In this document: positions 27,000 through 35,501 of the stretch, piece by piece
Numbering within the stretch: the first letter of the stretch is position 1
Layout: every line of letters begins with the position of its first letter
Assembly (NCBI GenBank): GCA_020854105.1
Contig: JADZGB010000048.1
Coordinates: 124,001 to 188,000 of the forward strand
Direction of reading: 5' to 3'
Length of the DNA stretch: 64,000 nt
DNA from: Burkholderiales bacterium
GTDB lineage: Bacteria; Pseudomonadota; Gammaproteobacteria; Burkholderiales; SHXO01
The notes under the pieces: model-generated
What the model saw: the letters and a program-made list of their open reading frames with translations, nothing else
Databases searched by the model: none
Told to the model about the DNA's origin: nothing
Made by a program: the position numbers and the translations under genes

Positions 27000-29660
27000 T
27001 CACACCAGCCACGGGCTCGGCCGCTCGGTGTCGATTCCATACTTCGCGATCGCCTGTGCCACCGTCGCTGCCGGCACCTTGCCGTCCTCCGCCAGCCCCT
27101 TGAGCGCTGCCACCGCCACGTAGTGACGATCCACCTCGAAGAACTTGCGCAGCTGACTGCGGAAGTCGGAGCGGCCAAAGCCGTCGGTGCCGAGTACCTT
27201 GTAGGTGCGCTTGACGTACGGGCGGATCTGGTCGGCGAACGAGCGCATGTAGTCGGTCGCCGCCACCACCGGGCCGGCGTGCGGCTCCAGGCAGGCCTCG
27301 ACATGGCTCTTGCGCGGCGCGGCCTCGGGGTGGAGCAGGTTCCAGCGCTCCGCCGCCATGCCGTCGCGGCGCAGCTCGTTGAAGCTCGGGCAGCTCCACA
27401 CGTTCGCCACGACGCCGAAGTCCTCGTGCAGCAGTTCTGCCGCCGCGATCACTTCGCGCAGGATGGTGCCGCTGCCGAGCAACTGCACGCGCGGCGCCTT
27501 CCTCTCGCCCTTGCCCTCCGAGAACAGATACATGCCCTTGAGGATGCCGGCCTCGGCACCCTCGGGCAGTGCCGGGTGCGCGTAGTTCTCGTTCATCACG
27601 GTGACGTAGTAGAACACGTCCTCCTGCTCCTGCATCATGCGGCGCAGGCCGTCCTGGATGATCACCGCGACCTCGTAGGCGAACGTCGGGTCGTAGGCCA
27701 CGCAGTTAGGAATGGTGCTCGCCAGGATGTGGCTGTGCCCGTCCTCGTGCTGCAGCCCCTCGCCGTTGAGCGTGGTGCGTCCCGCAGTGCCGCCGAGCAG
27801 GAAGCCGCGTGCGCGGCTGTCGCCCGCGGCCCAGGCAAGGTCGCCGACGCGCTGGAAGCCGAACATCGAGTAGAAGATGTAGAAGGGGATCATCGACACG
27901 CCGTGCGTGCTGTACGAGGTCGCCGCCGCGATCCACGAGCAGAATGCACCAGCCTCGTTGATGCCCTCCTGCAGGATCTGCCCGCTCTTGTCCTCCTTGT
28001 AGTACATGAGCTGGTCGGCGTCCTCTGGCCGGTAGAGCTGACCCACCGAGGAGTAGATGCCGAGCTGGCGGAACATCCCTTCCATGCCGAAGGTGCGAGA
28101 CTCGTCGGGCACGATCGGCACCACCTGCTTGCCGATGTTCTTGTCCTTGACCAGCGTGTTGAGCATGCGCACGAAGGCCATCGTGGTGGAGATCTCGCGC
28201 TCGCCGCTGGAGGCGAGCAGCGGCTCGAACACCGACAGCGGCGGCACCTGCAACGAGGCGGCCCTGGTCCGCCGCTGCGGCACGAGGCCGCCGAGCGCAT
28301 CGAGGCGGCTGCGCAGATACTTCATCTCCGGACTGTCTTCGGCCGGCTTGTAGAACGGGATCTCCTCGAGCCTGTCGTCGGGGATCGGAATGTTGAAGCG
28401 GTCGCGGAAGGCCTTGATGGACGTGGTGCCCATCTTCTTCTGCTGGTGCGTGATCATCTGGCCTTCACCGGCCTCGCCCATGCCGTAGCCCTTGATGGTC
28501 TTGGCCAGGATCACGGTCGGCTGACCGGTGTGCTTTACCGCCGCGGCGTAGGCCGCGTAGATCTTGTGCGGGTCGTGGCCGCCGCGGTTCAGGCGCCAGA
28601 TGTCGTCGTCCGACATGTTGGCCACCATCGCGAGCAGTTCCTGGTACTTGCCGAAGAAGTGCTTGCGCACGTAGGCGCCGTCCTTCGACTTGAACACCTG
28701 GTACTCGCCGTCCACCGCCTCTTCCATGCGCTTCAACAGCAGCCCGGCGGTGTCGCGCGCGAGCAGCGCGTCCCAGTAGGAGCCCCAGATCACCTTGATC
28801 ACGTTCCAGCCGGCGCCGCGGAAGTCGGCCTCCAGTTCCTGGATGATCTTGCCGTTGCCGCGCACCGGTCCGTCCAGGCGCTGCAGGTTGCAGTTCACCA
28901 CGAAGATCAGGTTGTCGAGCCGCTCGCGCACGGCGAGCGAGATCGCGCCCAGGGATTCCGGCTCGTCCATCTCGCCGTCGCCCATGAAGGCCCACACCTT
29001 GCGCGCGTCGGTGTCGACGATGCCGCGACCCTTCAGGTACTTCATGAAGCGCGCCTGGTAGATGGCCTGGATCGGGCCAAGGCCCATCGACACGGTCGGG
29101 AACTGCCAGAAGTCCGGCATCAGCCAGGGATGCGGGTAGGACGGCAGTCCGTGTCCGCCCACTTCCTGGCGGAAGTTCTTCAGCTGTTCCTCGGAGATGC
29201 GGCCCTCGAGGAAGGCGCGGGCATACACGCCGGGCGAGGAGTGCCCCTGGAAGTACACCAGATCGCCGCCATGCCTGTCGCTGGGTGCATGCCAGAAGTG
29301 GTTGAAGCCGACGTCGTAGAGCGTGGCGGCGGAGGCGAAGCTCGCGATGTGGCCGCCCAGTTCCGAGGACACCTTGTTGGCCCGCACCACCATCGCCATC
29401 GCGTTCCAGCGGATGTAGGAACGCAGGCGGTGCTCCATCGCGTGATCGCCGGGTGAGCGCTCCTCCTGCCCGGGCGGGATGGTGTTGATGTACGCGGTGG
29501 TCGCGTTGTACGGTAGATATGCCCCGGAGCGGCGCGCCTTCTCGATCAGTTTCTCGAGGATGTAGTGCGCGCGCTGCGGGCCCTCGACCTCCAGGACGCC
29601 GTCGAGTGCATCGAGCCACTCGTTGGTCTCTTGCGGATCGATATCTGGAAGAGCAGCCAT
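27000..29660 (-). CDS. aceE: Pyruvate dehydrogenase E1 component, homodimeric type
   Basis: Thiamine-diphosphate enzyme that decarboxylates pyruvate and acetylates lipoyl-E2. MAALPDIDPQETNEWLDAL begins the protein, giving 886 residues as in the E. coli-type alpha2 E1. TPP-binding GDGEMDEPES near 230 with the later NLQRLDGPVRGN, substrate-loop HTGQPTVILAKTIKGYGMG near 390, and the pyrimidine-half block IPFYIFYSMFGFQRVGD near 600 are visible. An upstream in-frame ATG at 29753 adds 31 unlike residues and is rejected. It heads a long minus-strand run ending with rng. Confidence 0.97.
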   Translation of the reverse strand: MAALPDIDPQETNEWLDALDGVLEVEGPQRAHYILEKLIEKARRSGAYLPYNATTAYINTIPPGQEERSPGDHAMEHRLRSYIRWNAMAMVVRANKVSSELGGHIASFASAATLYDVGFNHFWHAPSDRHGGDLVYFQGHSSPGVYARAFLEGRISEEQLKNFRQEVGGHGLPSYPHPWLMPDFWQFPTVSMGLGPIQAIYQARFMKYLKGRGIVDTDARKVWAFMGDGEMDEPESLGAISLAVRERLDNLIFVVNCNLQRLDGPVRGNGKIIQELEADFRGAGWNVIKVIWGSYWDALLARDTAGLLLKRMEEAVDGEYQVFKSKDGAYVRKHFFGKYQELLAMVANMSDDDIWRLNRGGHDPHKIYAAYAAAVKHTGQPTVILAKTIKGYGMGEAGEGQMITHQQKKMGTTSIKAFRDRFNIPIPDDRLEEIPFYKPAEDSPEMKYLRSRLDALGGLVPQRRTRAASLQVPPLSVFEPLLASSGEREISTTMAFVRMLNTLVKDKNIGKQVVPIVPDESRTFGMEGMFRQLGIYSSVGQLYRPEDADQLMYYKEDKSGQILQEGINEAGAFCSWIAAATSYSTHGVSMIPFYIFYSMFGFQRVGDLAWAAGDSRARGFLLGGTAGRTTLNGEGLQHEDGHSHILASTIPNCVAYDPTFAYEVAVIIQDGLRRMMQEQEDVFYYVTVMNENYAHPALPEGAEAGILKGMYLFSEGKGERKAPRVQLLGSGTILREVIAAAELLHEDFGVVANVWSCPSFNELRRDGMAAERWNLLHPEAAPRKSHVEACLEPHAGPVVAATDYMRSFADQIRPYVKRTYKVLGTDGFGRSDFRSQLRKFFEVDRHYVAVAALKGLAEDGKVPAATVAQAIAKYGIDTERPSPWLV

Positions 29661-29794
29661 CTCTACAATTCCCTGGGTAAGGTTGGAGCGCGGGGCGCCG
29701 GGCCCCTCGGGACCTCGTCCGGCCGCTTCGACGGCCATGCATTCGTGATGCACGGCCGTCGCCGATTATAGCGGCCCGCCGCCGGCCGTCCGGA

Positions 29795-30379
29795 CTACTT
29801 CTTCGGCGGCGCCACGCGTCCCATGAGATAGAACTCGTCGTTCGGCCGCATGGAGATCAGGTGCGCCATCCGGTTCGACAGAGCGAAGAAGGCGGTGATA
29901 CCGCCGATGTCCCAGATGTCCTCTTCGCCGAATCCGGCTTCCCGCAATGCCTGGTAATCGGCATCGTTCACCGCCTCGGGCGTGCGTGCCAGCTTGACCG
30001 CGAAGTCGAGCATGGCGCGCTGGCGTGGCGCGATGTCGGCCTTGCGGTGATCGATGGCGACCTGATCGGCGATCTGCGCGTTCTTGGCGTAGACGCGCAG
30101 GATCGCGCCGTGCGCGACCACGCAGTACAGGCAGTGGTTGTGGCCGCTGGTGGCGACGACGATCATCTCGCGCTCGGCCTTGCTCAGGCCGGAGTCGCGC
30201 AGCATGAGAGCGTCGTGGTAGGCGAAGAAGGCGCGAAACTCCTCCGGCCGGTGCGCCAGCGTCAGGAACACGTTGGGAATGAAGCCGGCCTTCTCCTGCA
30301 CCTGCAGCATCTTGTCGCGGATGTCAGCGGGCAGATCGTTCAGCGCCGGCACCGGATAGCGGCTGATGGGGTATGTCAT
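29795..30379 (-). CDS. AhpD-like peroxidase-related protein (carboxymuconolactone decarboxylase fold)
   Basis: A 194-residue all-helical protein with the AhpD active-site signature CLYCVVAHGA (CxxC plus His) near residue 83 and AREMIVVATS-like lead-in. The family transfers reducing power to peroxides or acts on hydroperoxides; this YciW-like subgroup (MTYPISRYPVP ... GFIPNVFLTLAHRPEEF) is uncharacterised. The start is 1 bp after the stop of the phenylacetate-CoA-ligase-like gene, so it is in that operon, perhaps guarding the pathway against oxidation by-products. Confidence 0.85.
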   Translation of the reverse strand: MTYPISRYPVPALNDLPADIRDKMLQVQEKAGFIPNVFLTLAHRPEEFRAFFAYHDALMLRDSGLSKAEREMIVVATSGHNHCLYCVVAHGAILRVYAKNAQIADQVAIDHRKADIAPRQRAMLDFAVKLARTPEAVNDADYQALREAGFGEEDIWDIGGITAFFALSNRMAHLISMRPNDEFYLMGRVAPPKK

Positions 30380-30380
30380 G

Positions 30381-31622
30381 TCAGTCGTATTTCCTCAGGT
30401 CTTCGATGACCTTGCCGTCGTTGGGCAGGCTTCCGGCGGGCTTGGGAACCACGGCGCCGCGCAGCTTGCATACCTCGCGCAGCGAGTTCTCCACGGCCTC
30501 GACGAAGCCGCCCGGCGCGCTCTCGCGCAGCTCGCACTGCAGAGTCATCGTGTCGTTCTTCTGATCGTCGTGCGCGACCGTCAGGCGCGCACGCACGATC
30601 TGCGGATGCCGCCGCGCCACCTCGGCGACCTGGGCGGGATGGACGAACATGCCACGCACCTTGGTGGTCTGGTCGGCGCGGCCCATCCAGCCCTTGATGC
30701 GCACATTGGTGCGGCCGCAGGGACTGATGCCCGGCAGCACCGCTGACATGTCGCCCGTGGCGAACCGGATCAGGGGATACTCCGGGGTGAGCGTGGTCAC
30801 CACCACTTCGCCCACTTCGCCCTCGGCCACCGGATCGCCGGTGCCCGGGCGCACGATCTCGACGATCACGCCTTCGTCCACCACCAGACCCTCGCGTGCT
30901 TCCGTCTCGTAGGCGATCAGGCCAAGATCGGCGGTGCCGTAGGACTGGTAGGCGGCTATCCCGCGCGCCTCGAGCAGCTGCCGGACCGCCGGCAGGAAGG
31001 CTTCGCCCGACACGGCAGCCTTGCGCAGGCTGGACACGTCGGCCTTCGCCTCGTCGGCCTTCTCCAGCAGAAGCTTCAGGAACGAGGGCGTGCCGGTGTA
31101 GCAGACCGGCCGGAGCTGCGCAATGGTCTGCACCTGGAGCTCGGTCTGGCCCACGCCTGCGGGGAAGACCGGGCAGCCGAGCGCCTGCGCAGCCAGGTCG
31201 AACATGAAGCCGGCGGGCGTGAAGTGGTAGGTGAAGGTGTTATGGACCAGCTCGCCTTCCCGGAAACCGGCGGCGAACAGCGCACGGGCGAGGCCGAAGT
31301 AGTCGCGCCGCTCGGCTTGCGGATCGTAGATAGGGCCTGGCGACGCGAACACGCGCGCCAGCCGCGACAGCGGCACGGCGGTCATGCCGCCGAAGGGAGG
31401 CGTTGCCTTCTGCAGGGCGATCAGGCCCGACTTGCGCGTCAGCGGCAGCGCAGCGAGCGCCTTGCGGTCGCGCACCTCGCCGGCCCTCACGTCCTTCAGC
31501 AGCTCGGCAAAGTAGGGCGCGTGCCTCCTGGCACCCGCCAGCTGCTCATCGAGTGCCCGGAACAGCGCGCGCTCGCGCACCTCGGGCGAGCGCGTCTCTA
31601 GATCGTCGAAGTATTTCCCCAT
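30381..31622 (-). CDS. Phenylacetate-CoA ligase-like AMP-binding enzyme
   Basis: Adenylate-forming ligase of the PaaK type. The start MGKYFDDLETRSPEVRERALF gives 413 residues. Blocks: SKxxL-like LTRKSGLIALQ near 70, FASPGPIYDPQ at the usual SSGTTG loop (degenerate: the Ser/Thr/Gly-rich loop is reduced to ASPGP), AYQSYGTADLG near 235, and YPLIRFATGDMS with GRADQTTKVRGMFVHP near 290-345. The weak phosphate loop is a feature of a PaaK side-branch, so the substrate may be other than phenylacetate. It is followed by the AhpD-like gene and preceded 45 bp upstream by the LysR regulator. Confidence 0.84.
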   Translation of the reverse strand: MGKYFDDLETRSPEVRERALFRALDEQLAGARRHAPYFAELLKDVRAGEVRDRKALAALPLTRKSGLIALQKATPPFGGMTAVPLSRLARVFASPGPIYDPQAERRDYFGLARALFAAGFREGELVHNTFTYHFTPAGFMFDLAAQALGCPVFPAGVGQTELQVQTIAQLRPVCYTGTPSFLKLLLEKADEAKADVSSLRKAAVSGEAFLPAVRQLLEARGIAAYQSYGTADLGLIAYETEAREGLVVDEGVIVEIVRPGTGDPVAEGEVGEVVVTTLTPEYPLIRFATGDMSAVLPGISPCGRTNVRIKGWMGRADQTTKVRGMFVHPAQVAEVARRHPQIVRARLTVAHDDQKNDTMTLQCELRESAPGGFVEAVENSLREVCKLRGAVVPKPAGSLPNDGKVIEDLRKYD

Positions 31623-31667
31623 GTGCCAAGGATAACCGCGAACGAGCAACGCCGCTGCACGCGGGCA

Positions 31668-32552
31668 TCACGCGGGGAGGTTCCATATGTCATGCAAGAC
31701 CTCCACCAGCGCGCGGATGGCGGGATCCTGCGCACGCGAGCGCAGGTGGATGAACTGCAGCGACGTGGTCAGGCGAACGTCCTTCCAGAGCACCACCTGG
31801 CGCGCCCTGGCCTTCTCCAGCGCGAGATCCTCGCGCATGAGCGCCATCCCCATGTTCGATGCAACCAGCGAGGAGATCAGGTTCTCGTCGTCGGCCTCGA
31901 CCACCTTGGCCGGGGATACGCCGTGCGCGCGGAACAGCTCGTTGGCAAGCTGCCAGTGGCTACTGATGGACGGGGTGAGGATCCAGGGCTCGCGTTCGAT
32001 CTCGGCCCAGCCGGCGTTCTCGAGCCGGTCGGCCCACTCCATGGGCGCCACCACGCGGTAGACCACCCGGGTCAGCCGCACGCTGACGATGCCCGGGTCG
32101 GAGCGCTCGCCGTAGTAGAAGCTCGCGTCGAGCCTGCCGTCACGTACGTCCTCGAACGCCTCGCCCGACACCTCGCGCTGGAAGTGGAGCTGCAGCAGGG
32201 GATGGCGCTCCATCGTCGCCGCGGCGAACTGCCCCAGGCGCTGGAACTCGGGATCCGAAAGGGTGCCGACGCTCACGCTGCCCGACACCGCGCCGCGGAT
32301 GGCGCGCGCCTCGTTGCGCAGGGCCTGGGCCGCCGCCAGGGTGCGCTCGGCCGCGGCCAGCAGCCGCCTGCCGGATGCGGTGAGCTGCATGCCGGCCGGG
32401 GAGCGCTCGAACAGGACGACCTCGAACTCGTCCTCGAGCGCGCGGATATGGCCGCTCAGGGCCGGCTGGCTGATGTGCAGCTTCTCCGCTGCCCGGGTGA
32501 GATGACCGACCTGGGCCACGGTGACGAAGCTGCGCAGCTGGTAGAGCTCCAT
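31668..32552 (-). CDS. LysR-family transcriptional regulator
   Basis: A 294-residue regulator with N-terminal winged helix-turn-helix (MELYQLRSFVTVAQVGHLTRAAEKLHISQPALSGHIRALE) and a C-terminal periplasmic-binding-protein-like effector domain. The start is set by the LysR consensus; 30 more residues upstream are noise. It lies head of the ligase-AhpD pair on the same strand and divergent from the small gene at 32726, so it may act on both sides. The likely inducer is the acid activated by the ligase (inference). Confidence 0.93.
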   Translation of the reverse strand: MELYQLRSFVTVAQVGHLTRAAEKLHISQPALSGHIRALEDEFEVVLFERSPAGMQLTASGRRLLAAAERTLAAAQALRNEARAIRGAVSGSVSVGTLSDPEFQRLGQFAAATMERHPLLQLHFQREVSGEAFEDVRDGRLDASFYYGERSDPGIVSVRLTRVVYRVVAPMEWADRLENAGWAEIEREPWILTPSISSHWQLANELFRAHGVSPAKVVEADDENLISSLVASNMGMALMREDLALEKARARQVVLWKDVRLTTSLQFIHLRSRAQDPAIRALVEVLHDIWNLPA

Positions 32553-32654
32553 GCCAATCCTAGGGTCGAGCAGCCATTGTAGCTGCCGATATTGCACCGC
32601 ACGATGGTTTGGGCAGCCATCGGAAAAAGCAATGAAGGCCATCGCAAAGAGATA

Positions 32655-32684
32655 TTGGATTTCTCCCGCGGTCGACCGTACATT
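32655..32684 (+). promoter_or_regulatory. Probable sigma-70 type promoter of the small gene
   Basis: TTGGAT (-35) and TACATT (-10) are separated by 18 bases and lie 42 bases upstream of the ATG at 32726. The surrounding stretch 32560-32720 is AT-rich by the standards of the window. It falls in the divergent gap with the LysR gene. Confidence 0.45.
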
Positions 32685-32725
32685 GTTTAGTGCAACGCAA
32701 CATAGCCGTAATTTCAGGAGGTTTT

Positions 32726-33016
32726 ATGGATTTCCCGAGCCTGCTCCCGCAAAACTACCGTAGCCTTCTACCCAGCGATGCCAAGGTCGAGGCGACCGCT
32801 GCCGGCGCAATCGCGGACGCCGGGTTGATGCAGCGCGCAACGCCTGCGCCCAGCCTCTTCGAGCGACTGATCAACCGGCTCGAGGATGCCTACTGGCGCC
32901 AGGTCATCAAGGCGCGCGAGGCCTACCTGGCCAAGGCGCAGAACGCCGCGGACCTGGAAAACCGGATCAAGGAACTCGATTCCAACGCAGTGATCCGCTG
33001 GCGCGCGATGCCGTGA
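32726..33016 (+). CDS. Small protein of unknown function (DUF3563-like C-terminus)
   Basis: A 96-residue protein with an ideal AGGAGG ribosome site five bases before its ATG. Residues 1-45 are unremarkable (PSLLPQNYRSLLPSD). Residues 50-90 form an amphipathic helix, LFERLINRLEDAYWRQVIKARE, followed by AYLAKAQNAADLENRIKELD. The latter resembles DUF3563, a short family common in Burkholderiales (YLxxAxDxxDLExRxRxL pattern), although the N-terminus is longer than in that family. No signal peptide or cysteine pair. Strong expression signals suggest an abundant small protein. Function unknown. Confidence 0.72.
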   Translation: MDFPSLLPQNYRSLLPSDAKVEATAAGAIADAGLMQRATPAPSLFERLINRLEDAYWRQVIKAREAYLAKAQNAADLENRIKELDSNAVIRWRAMP

Positions 33017-33089
33017 CGTACTGCATGCCGGCCGCTGGCTGGCCTGCCCGGATATGCGGGAGCGGACTCGGTTCGCTGCCCGGTCCCGG

Positions 33090-33890
33090 TCAGGCCAGCC
33101 AGCGCTTGCGCCGCCGGTAGTGCTTGACGTCCCGAAAACTCTTGCGCCCCGACCCCGACAGGCCCAGGTAGAACTCCTTCACGTCCTCGTTCGAGGACAG
33201 CTCGCCGGCCGGGCCGTCCATCACCACCCTGCCGTTCTCCAGGATGTAGCCATGGGTCGCGTAGCGCAGGGCGACCATCGTGTTCTGCTCGGCCAGCAGG
33301 AAGCTCACGCGTTCCTTCTCGTTCAGGTCGTGCACGATCTCGAAGATCTCGTCGACCACCTGCGGCGCCAGGCCCATGGAGGGTTCGTCGAGCAGGATCA
33401 TCTGCGGCTGCGCCATCAGCGCGCGGCCGATCGCGGTCATCTGCTGCTCGCCCCCGGAGGTATAGCCTGCCTGGCTCCTGCGCCGCTCCTTGAGCCGGGG
33501 GAAATAGGCGTACACCTTCTCCAGGTCGCTGCGCACCTGCGTGCGCGAGCCGCTGCGGGTGAATGCGCCGGTGAGCAGGTTTTCCTCCACCGTCAGATGC
33601 TGGAAGCAGTGCCGTCCTTCCATCACCTGGATCAGGCCGCGGCGCACCAGGTCATTGGGCGTGAGCCCGTCGATGCGTTCGCTGCGGTACTCGATCGATC
33701 CCTTGGTCACCTCGCCGCGCTCGGAACCGAGCAGATTCGAGATGGCCTTGAGCGTGGTGGTCTTGCCGGCCCCGTTGGCACCGAGCAGTGCGACGATCTG
33801 ACCCTGCTCGACCTCGAAGGACACGCCCTTGAGCACCAGGATCACATGGTCGTAGATGACCTCGATGTTGTTGATGGCTAGCAGAGCCAT
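33090..33890 (-). CDS. livF: Branched-chain amino-acid type ABC transporter ATPase LivF
   Basis: Second ATPase of a HAAT-family importer. MALLAINNIEVIYDHVILVLKGVSF opens the protein (266 residues); Walker A GANGAGKTT near 37, signature YTSGGEQQM near 147, Walker B MILLDEPSMGLAP near 169 and LAEQN switch near 203. The C-terminal tail (SGSGRKSFRDVKHYRRRKRWLA) is longer and more basic than in amino-acid LivF proteins, a trait of the subgroup linked to CoA ligases. It is last in the ligase-livG-H-M-K-F operon, 223 bp after livK. Confidence 0.92.
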   Translation of the reverse strand: MALLAINNIEVIYDHVILVLKGVSFEVEQGQIVALLGANGAGKTTTLKAISNLLGSERGEVTKGSIEYRSERIDGLTPNDLVRRGLIQVMEGRHCFQHLTVEENLLTGAFTRSGSRTQVRSDLEKVYAYFPRLKERRRSQAGYTSGGEQQMTAIGRALMAQPQMILLDEPSMGLAPQVVDEIFEIVHDLNEKERVSFLLAEQNTMVALRYATHGYILENGRVVMDGPAGELSSNEDVKEFYLGLSGSGRKSFRDVKHYRRRKRWLA

Positions 33891-33911
33891 ACGCGCGGAC
33901 TCCACACCTTC

Positions 33912-33998
33912 GTCATCCCGGCGACAGCCGTCATCTTCGTCCTCACGGCGACAGCCGCCATCTTCGTCATCCCGGCGAAAGCCGGGATCCAGCCACGA
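33912..33998. repeat. Three consecutive REP-like units between livK and livF
   Basis: The unit TCGTCATCCCGGCGACAGCC recurs as imperfect copies starting near 33912, 33940 and 33968; the last is a full palindrome (CCCGGCGAAAGCCGGGAT). The block lies within the 223-bp gap between livK and livF, where it may reduce expression of livF relative to livK or stabilise the upstream RNA. No gene lies in the gap. Confidence 0.75.
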
Positions 33999-34113
33999 CA
34001 GACAATGCCTTCCACCGCCCTTGTGCGCGAAATGCCCGATCCCTTGCGCTGGGTCCTGGCGCTCGCCGCGGGCAGTGTTCCCAGCCCCGCGGTTCACGAG
34101 CGCTCGGTGAGCA

Positions 34114-35436
34114 TCAGGGCGCTGCCAGGCAGCCGGGCCTGATGCCCTTCTCGGCCGCGTATTTCGCTGCCGAGTCCTCCACCATCCTGCGCACCAGGGC
34201 GCGGTCGCCACTGACCCACTCGGACGCGGCCTTCCACTGCCTGCCGTCCCACTGCTGGAACCGCACCAGGCCGCTGCCGCCGTGGTCAGTGCAGGAGACC
34301 TCGAGGGGCGGCACCATGCCGCCGAAGCCGAGCTGGTTCAGGCGCTTCGCGTCGATGTCCAGGTTCTCGATGCCCCAGCGGACCTGTGCGCCGGTCATCG
34401 GCTTCTTCCCCAGCTTCGCCTGCGCCGTGCGCACCGCCTCCACCGTCATCATGGCCGCAGCCAGTCCGCGGTTCCACAGCACGCTGCCGACGGTCTTCGC
34501 CGGTGTCTGGCTCTTGCCCTTGTCGAGCACGTGCTTTTGGACATCCCGCACGACCGGAAAGTCGCGTCCGGCGAGGTTCAGGCTGGCGGCATAGTAGCCG
34601 GCGGCCGCGCCGCCGGCCGCTTCCGTGTCGATCTCCGAGCCCGCCCACCAGTTGCCGACCATCCTGTCGCGGGGGAAACCCATCTTCTGCGCGGTGCTGA
34701 GCGAGGTCGCGGTCATCACGCCCCAGCCCCATACGATCACCCAGTCCGGCCGGAACTGGCGGATCTGGAGCCATTGCGCCTGCTGTTCGTTGCCGGGGTG
34801 CGGTACCGGGATCATCTTCAGTTCGAAGCGCAGCTTCTTCGCTTCCGCCTCCAGGACCGGATGCGGCTCCTTGCCGTAGGCAGAGTCGTGATATAGCAGC
34901 ACGATCTTCTTCCGGGCGAGCCTCGCCTCGCCGCCTTCACGGTCGGCGATGAACTTCACGATGGCGGTCGCGGCGTCCCAGTAGTTCGACACCAGCGGGA
35001 ACAGCCAGGGGAATACGCGGCCGTCCACCGAGTCGGTGCGCCCGTAGCCGAAGCTGATCAGCGGAATCCTGTCTGCGGCCGTCTTGTCGATCAGCGCATA
35101 GGTGATGCCGGTCGACATCGGATGAATGGCGGTCGGACCGGTGGCGGACCGGGTCTTGAGCCGCTCGTAGCACTCCACGCCCTTGGTGTTGTTGTACTCG
35201 GTCTCGCACTCCTCCCACGACAGCTTCACGCCATTCACGCCGCCGTCGCGTTCGTTGACTAGGTGAAGGTAATCGATGAAGCCGCTGAAGAAGGCGGCTC
35301 CGTTCGCGCCATAAGGGCCGACGCGATAGCCCGTGATGCCGATGAACTGCGTCCCCGCCTGCTGTGCGTGGGTGGCCGGGGCCAGCAGCGCGGCGGCCAG
35401 GAGCAGGCCGATGATCGTGAGTCTCGTGTTCTTCAC
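34114..35436 (-). CDS. livK: ABC transporter periplasmic substrate-binding protein, LivK-like
   Basis: A 440-residue binding protein with a clear signal peptide (MKNTRLTIIGLLLAAALLAPATHA, cut before QQ). The mature part is the type I periplasmic-binding fold with FIGITGYRVGPYGANG at the start and the hinge regions typical of the large subgroup (about 410 residues) of HAAT binding proteins. That subgroup is usually encoded with acyl-CoA ligases and is thought to bind aromatic or aliphatic acids instead of amino acids. GGAGACCAAG lies before the ATG. Confidence 0.9.
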   Translation of the reverse strand: MKNTRLTIIGLLLAAALLAPATHAQQAGTQFIGITGYRVGPYGANGAAFFSGFIDYLHLVNERDGGVNGVKLSWEECETEYNNTKGVECYERLKTRSATGPTAIHPMSTGITYALIDKTAADRIPLISFGYGRTDSVDGRVFPWLFPLVSNYWDAATAIVKFIADREGGEARLARKKIVLLYHDSAYGKEPHPVLEAEAKKLRFELKMIPVPHPGNEQQAQWLQIRQFRPDWVIVWGWGVMTATSLSTAQKMGFPRDRMVGNWWAGSEIDTEAAGGAAAGYYAASLNLAGRDFPVVRDVQKHVLDKGKSQTPAKTVGSVLWNRGLAAAMMTVEAVRTAQAKLGKKPMTGAQVRWGIENLDIDAKRLNQLGFGGMVPPLEVSCTDHGGSGLVRFQQWDGRQWKAASEWVSGDRALVRRMVEDSAAKYAAEKGIRPGCLAAP

Positions 35437-35452
35437 CTTGGTCTCCAGGAAC

Positions 35453-35479
35453 GGGGCGGCTGGGTCAGGCAGCCGCCCC
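35453..35479 (-). promoter_or_regulatory. Intercistronic stem-loop between livM and livK
   Basis: GGGGCGGCTG and CAGCCGCCCC pair perfectly over 10 bp around a 7-base loop, in the 65-bp gap just upstream of livK. No T-run follows on the minus strand, and the livK ribosome site starts a few bases later, so it looks like an mRNA processing or stabilising hairpin that favours high LivK output, not a terminator. Confidence 0.5.
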
Positions 35480-35501
35480 GGGATTGTTCATGTGCCCGCG
35501 G

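Noticed and set aside
26925-29456. 843-codon plus-strand frame opposite aceE
   Set aside because: A shadow of aceE with no family similarity.
35453-35479. Rho-independent terminator before livK
   Set aside because: A perfect stem but no T-run on either strand, and livK begins just after, so it is recorded as a stem-loop only.
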